Assembly (NCBI RefSeq): GCF_020382885.2
Contig: NC_058495.1
Coordinates: 2,969,627 to 3,033,626, forward strand
Length of the DNA stretch: 64,000 bases
Reading direction: 5' to 3'
Source: Scatophagus argus
Lineage: Eukaryota > Chordata > Actinopteri > Scatophagidae
Shown here in pieces: positions 60,011-64,000 of the stretch. The translations under genes were made by a program, and so were the position numbers. The notes under the pieces are model-generated. The model made no database searches. It was not told the origin of the DNA and saw only the letters and a program-made list of their open reading frames with translations. The first letter of the stretch is position 1, and the number at the start of each line of letters is the position of its first letter.

Positions 60011-63000
60011 ACAGTATATCGCTTTATTTTGCGTTCTCAACATTGTCACAGTACTAGCTTTACATCGATGGGGTTTGTCTACTTAGAAACAGAATGCATA
60101 ATAAAATAAGAGCACTCCTCCCTTCCCTTTGATTTCAAAAGTGGGCTGTGAGTGTGAGAGAACAGGAGCGTCTCAGGAAATAAGTCAGAAGCAGTGTTAA
60201 CTGTGTAACAGTTGGCCGTTCATCTCTAGATCCTATGATAATTCAGTCCTGTCGGAGGCAGAGAGAAGCAGTTGATTATGTAAATATCAGAGGGGAGCAG
60301 GAATGCAGCTTCAATGTAACTGCAGACATTGAGTAGTAATAATAATAATGATAATAATTTACAGACTATTTACATATGTTTTCTCATTCTTTACTACCCA
60401 CCCGCAAATGGTTCCTCTCTTTCAAACCCTCTTCATCAAGTTACATTAGATTTCCTCAGATGGATTTTCTATTTACACTCGGCAGCATACTGCCATATCT
60501 TTAAACTGTACAATGGAAACAGAGGTGAAATGCATGCCGAAAGAGAATGACACAACTTTAAATGAAAAGACACTCTAGTAGGCCAAAAATCATCTAAATG
60601 TAAACAAGCATCAGTCAGACAAATCAAAGCTACATTGAAAGTTGGGGAGTCTACTCAAGCCCGCTGCTCAAGAGAACAACACTTAAAAAAACAAAACAGA
60701 ACAAAAAAAGCAGAGAAAAAAAGAGACAATAGGCATCAATGGCATGCAAAAGAGCACCTCACATGGAATCTGGACAGGTTCTACAATAGATCAGTCATCT
60801 GAAGAAACTCGAGGGTTGTGACTGAAAACACTCATGTTTAATATTCATTACAACTAGGTTTCCTCTTGGCTGCTGTCTGCACTATTGTTCCTCAACATAT
60901 TAGCGATCAGTCCTGGGTGTGAAGACAGAAGTTGTGATTGGTCAACTGTGGTGGGTAGATTTGGTAATTTGGTCCCCAATTTATTTGGTACAAAATGTTA
61001 AAATGTAATGACCATGCTATATTGGCACATTTCTCAATCAGTGGAATCTAAACTAAATGTTGTATTTAACAGATCAAAATTAGATCTTAGATTAGATTAT
61101 GGTACATTAGTAGCAAAGCACATTTTGATTCATAAGTGACATTTTAAACATGAAACCTCTATCCAATAAGTAATCCTAAATGTCTAACTGCAAGGAACCC
61201 CGCAAAGAGTCTTTGGGTTGTAACTGATGGCTTCCAAAATTGTTAATAAATTCTTTACTAATGCTTTACAGATCAGTAATGATGAAAGGAACATTTGGGT
61301 TGCCTGGTTGTGAAAAATGTCTTTGACAGGTATTTGGCAGAGGTCCTAAAGCTCATCTTGTGATCAGTGTAGCAGAGGACGGCCTTAACAACAGCGTCAA
61401 CCAATATATGGCATTTGCTGTGAGAAAGCACCTGGGCTCTTATCTCAGAGGGTTAATGTTTTGCATTGCATTAGAGTGAATACAGGTGTTTATGTGTTGT
61501 TTATGGGAGTGAAACACTACAATGCCGGGTTTGTGTACTGTCGCCAATCAACTGGTCTGCTGATCAACTGCAACATTTGGTGCGGGATAAAAACCAGTCT
61601 AAGGGATTGTTTCCAGAACATGGCAAACCAAAAGCAGTTCTTATGAATGAGCTATTACTGATGTATAAAGCGTTGGTAAATCCTTTATTAGTTAGCTATT
61701 AATAGTTAATTAGTTAAATTAGAGGCAACTTATAAACCTTTCATTAAGGGTGTTGTACTGGAACGTGCCATCTGGAAAACTCGAACCTTGAAGAAAAACT
61801 ACTTAAGAATACTGATCCACTGGACATCACTTAACAACAGTAAGGTGTGTCTGAGACAGATGATAAATATGAGGATAAAAGAGTTCCGTTCATTATACTC
61901 ATAAGTGTCTGTCCATTTACACTACGATTCCCAGATGACGTAGCACATCTCTCACCTGCACACCTTTCCTCTCACAGCTGTGTTAACATCCAGCCTTAAC
62001 TACTGTTGTACAACTAAAGGCCCAGTGAACTACTGTATGTGGATCAGCATAAGATACAGATTTGGTTATCCTGTGACACAAATACATAGTTGACTTCAGT
62101 CAGCTGTAATTGAAGAAGTCAAAACTATTCTACCATTCATTTTTAACAACTGTCAACTGTAACACTGATATAGCTTGGGAATACACAATAGTTAGAAAAT
62201 AGCCTCAAAATACATCATCACATGCAATTATTTTCTTTGACATTCTTTATCAGTGTGGAAGGTCCAGTCCCTCCAAATCCATGTGGATACTTGCACTTCA
62301 CTGAAACATTGAGGCAGAAATGACAAAGAACACTGGGGGAAAAAAATTCAGGGAAAAGAAAGACAAAACTAACAGAACTAACAAAACAGAACAACCACCA
62401 GATTGCAATTGTTCTTTGTCAACAAAGTAAATACATATTGCACATACAAAAAAATCCATCTCATAGTCTCCAAGCAGATATAGACTAATGTCTGCCATTG
62501 ATATAACTAAGTAGAACAAGTGCTGTGTCTATCACTTTCAACAGAAAATATGCTCCAGCACACCAGCCCCCTGCCTCCGCTCTGCACCACAGATACTGTG
62601 CACAGGATGGCTGGGAGGTACAACCAGCCATCTCATAATATGTTAGAAATGTGATTGATATAAAACTGCCATTTGTGGTGAGTGAAGCATAAGAGTACTA
62701 TCACCATAGCAGAATGATAATTATTGATTTTTTTTGTACTGTGGCATCCGTGTAGCTCCGGGGGAAAAGTCCGATCAAGGGAGTAAAGAGCGCTGCACGA
62801 TGCGCTCGCCGCTCGCCGCTCGAGAGACGCACAGTGAAACCAAAGAGGGACAGGGCACACTCAGCCAGCTGAGAGCTTCCACGTCACGAGAGACACTTTA
62901 ACAGTCATGTTGCTGTTTCCCTGCTACACAGTTCGCACAGACTACTTCAGTTTCTAATGCAAAACACCTCCTCCTGCTTCTCCTGCAGAATGGACTTGAA

Positions 63001-64000
63001 GAATCCTACCAGAATGTGGTACAACACATAGAGCATTTCAGATTGTTTATTGGACTCTAAAAAAATAGTTAAAAAAATAAAATGATGGCAGACAAGCAGC
63101 CAGTACTGAAGGGCAGACATTCAGTTTGCTCAGCAGCTCGCTGTGGCCTTCCAGAGCAGGCGAGGTGAACCAATGACAAGTGCAGTGGGTGAGGCTGTAT
63201 GTAGGCCCCTGTTCAGGTCTGCACCGGCCTTCAACAATCTTCACAGAGTTCTAGCTCAAAGGCAACCAAATACAGTAGTGTCCCAGCTTACTGAAGTGCC
63301 TAACTGTTGAAAGCTTGTTTCCTTAACAGCGAAACTACGCCACCTATGTGCGAGTATAATACTGAGAGTTTGAACTGATGCCTTTTGTTCTGTAATAATA
63401 ACAATTATAATTATAACAGTTGATATTACTTTACAAAATACTCTGCACAATATACATAAAGCATTTTTGTGACTAAATTAGTAAATGCTTCAATAATTGG
63501 CACATTTATCACTGCTAACAGAGATATCACAGTGCACTGTGAGCTATCGCTACATTAAATACTCGTACAGCTACTGTTGAGGATGACCGTCTCTGTCTGT
63601 CTGTTCACCCTCTCACTACATAAAATCACTTTGTAGACATTGGAGTCAAGGTTACTATTTACTTTGTAAAATACTAGTAAGCAAGAAATTTGATCATGTT
63701 CCTTGAATTTACTGAGGAGAAACAGTAGTCGTGGTCTTTGTGCATGCTCTTGTGTTGTTGACTGTCGCTTTTGAAGCAGGCAGACATAACCTAAATGAAC
63801 CTGAAATGAAGTGAAAGGAGCAACTGGAAAAGAATTGTGTTTATACTGAATGAACGTCCCCTGTGACGAGGGTAACAAAAGATGATGAAGGAGGCACAGG
63901 ATCTCGTCTGGCTTCTCATCCCCAGACTAATGATGCACAGTGCGACCGTCTCGTCAGTCGAGAGCCTTGGAGCAAAATCAAAGTTCAGTCAGAGAGCACA
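60005..64000 (-). other. Probable distal 3' UTR of a - strand gene extending past the right edge
   Basis: AATAAA on the - strand (TTTATT at 60023-60028) is followed by a T/TG-rich stretch that fits a cleavage site near 60005. Above it, 4 kb lack a coding-like frame and I recognise no transposon, as in long conserved 3' UTRs. A GC-rich island (62745-62850, with CGCTCGCCGCTCGCCGCTCG) stands out. The gene cannot be named from this window; stops occur in all - strand frames close to the right edge. Confidence 0.4.

Noticed and set aside
63555..63878. 107-codon - strand ORF near the right edge
   Set aside because: No domain, low-complexity composition and no splice support; it fits the presumed 3' UTR.
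1..64000. CRISPR arrays, operons, phage or bacterial elements
   Set aside because: No spaced direct repeats of the right kind and no dense unspliced coding; the sequence is vertebrate genomic DNA.

Overview
The window is vertebrate nuclear DNA, almost certainly from a ray-finned (teleost, probably percomorph) fish. It carries long intron-split genes with GT-AG junctions, protein-level orthologues of mammalian genes, and repeats typical of fish: LINE 3' ends with (AATTG)n tails, a Tc1 relic, a hAT MITE and a tRNA-headed SINE. There is no operon, CRISPR array or prokaryotic feature. Gene symbols come from recognising the protein sequences; no search was run.

Layout: (1) 1-18.1 kb, + strand: atxn7l2, 5'-truncated by the window edge; nine coding exons join in frame to a stop at 17770. 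(2) 19.3-23.5 kb, + strand: cyb561d1, complete, three coding exons, 232 aa, preceded by a strong-context uORF. (3) 26.8-37.1 kb, - strand: zbtb40, complete, eleven coding exons, 845 aa, BTB domain plus 13 zinc-finger-like units; its 3' end converges on cyb561d1. (4) 37.9-52.3 kb, - strand: usp48, complete, 27 coding exons, 1050 aa, with the catalytic residues and the exact family C-terminus. (5) 52.3-60 kb: gene-poor DNA with a promoter-like cluster, a 5'-truncated LINE flanked by a 17-bp target-site duplication, a deleted Tc1 transposon, a hAT MITE and a SINE head. (6) 60-64 kb: probably the distal 3' UTR of a - strand gene whose coding part lies beyond the right edge.

The exon phases of zbtb40, usp48 and cyb561d1 each sum to a whole number of codons from ATG to stop, which supports these models strongly. 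Functionally, atxn7l2 (SAGA deubiquitinase anchor family) and usp48 (deubiquitinase reported to act on histone H2A among other substrates) both concern deubiquitylation, zbtb40 is a DNA-binding factor, and cyb561d1 is a transmembrane haem reductase; nothing suggests they form one pathway. In human, atxn7l2-cyb561d1 and zbtb40/usp48 lie in two separate bands of chromosome 1p, so this window seems to show a fish junction of two conserved blocks. I did not find a convincing novel biological system; the best observations concern transposon insertions, splice architecture, hairpins and regulatory elements.
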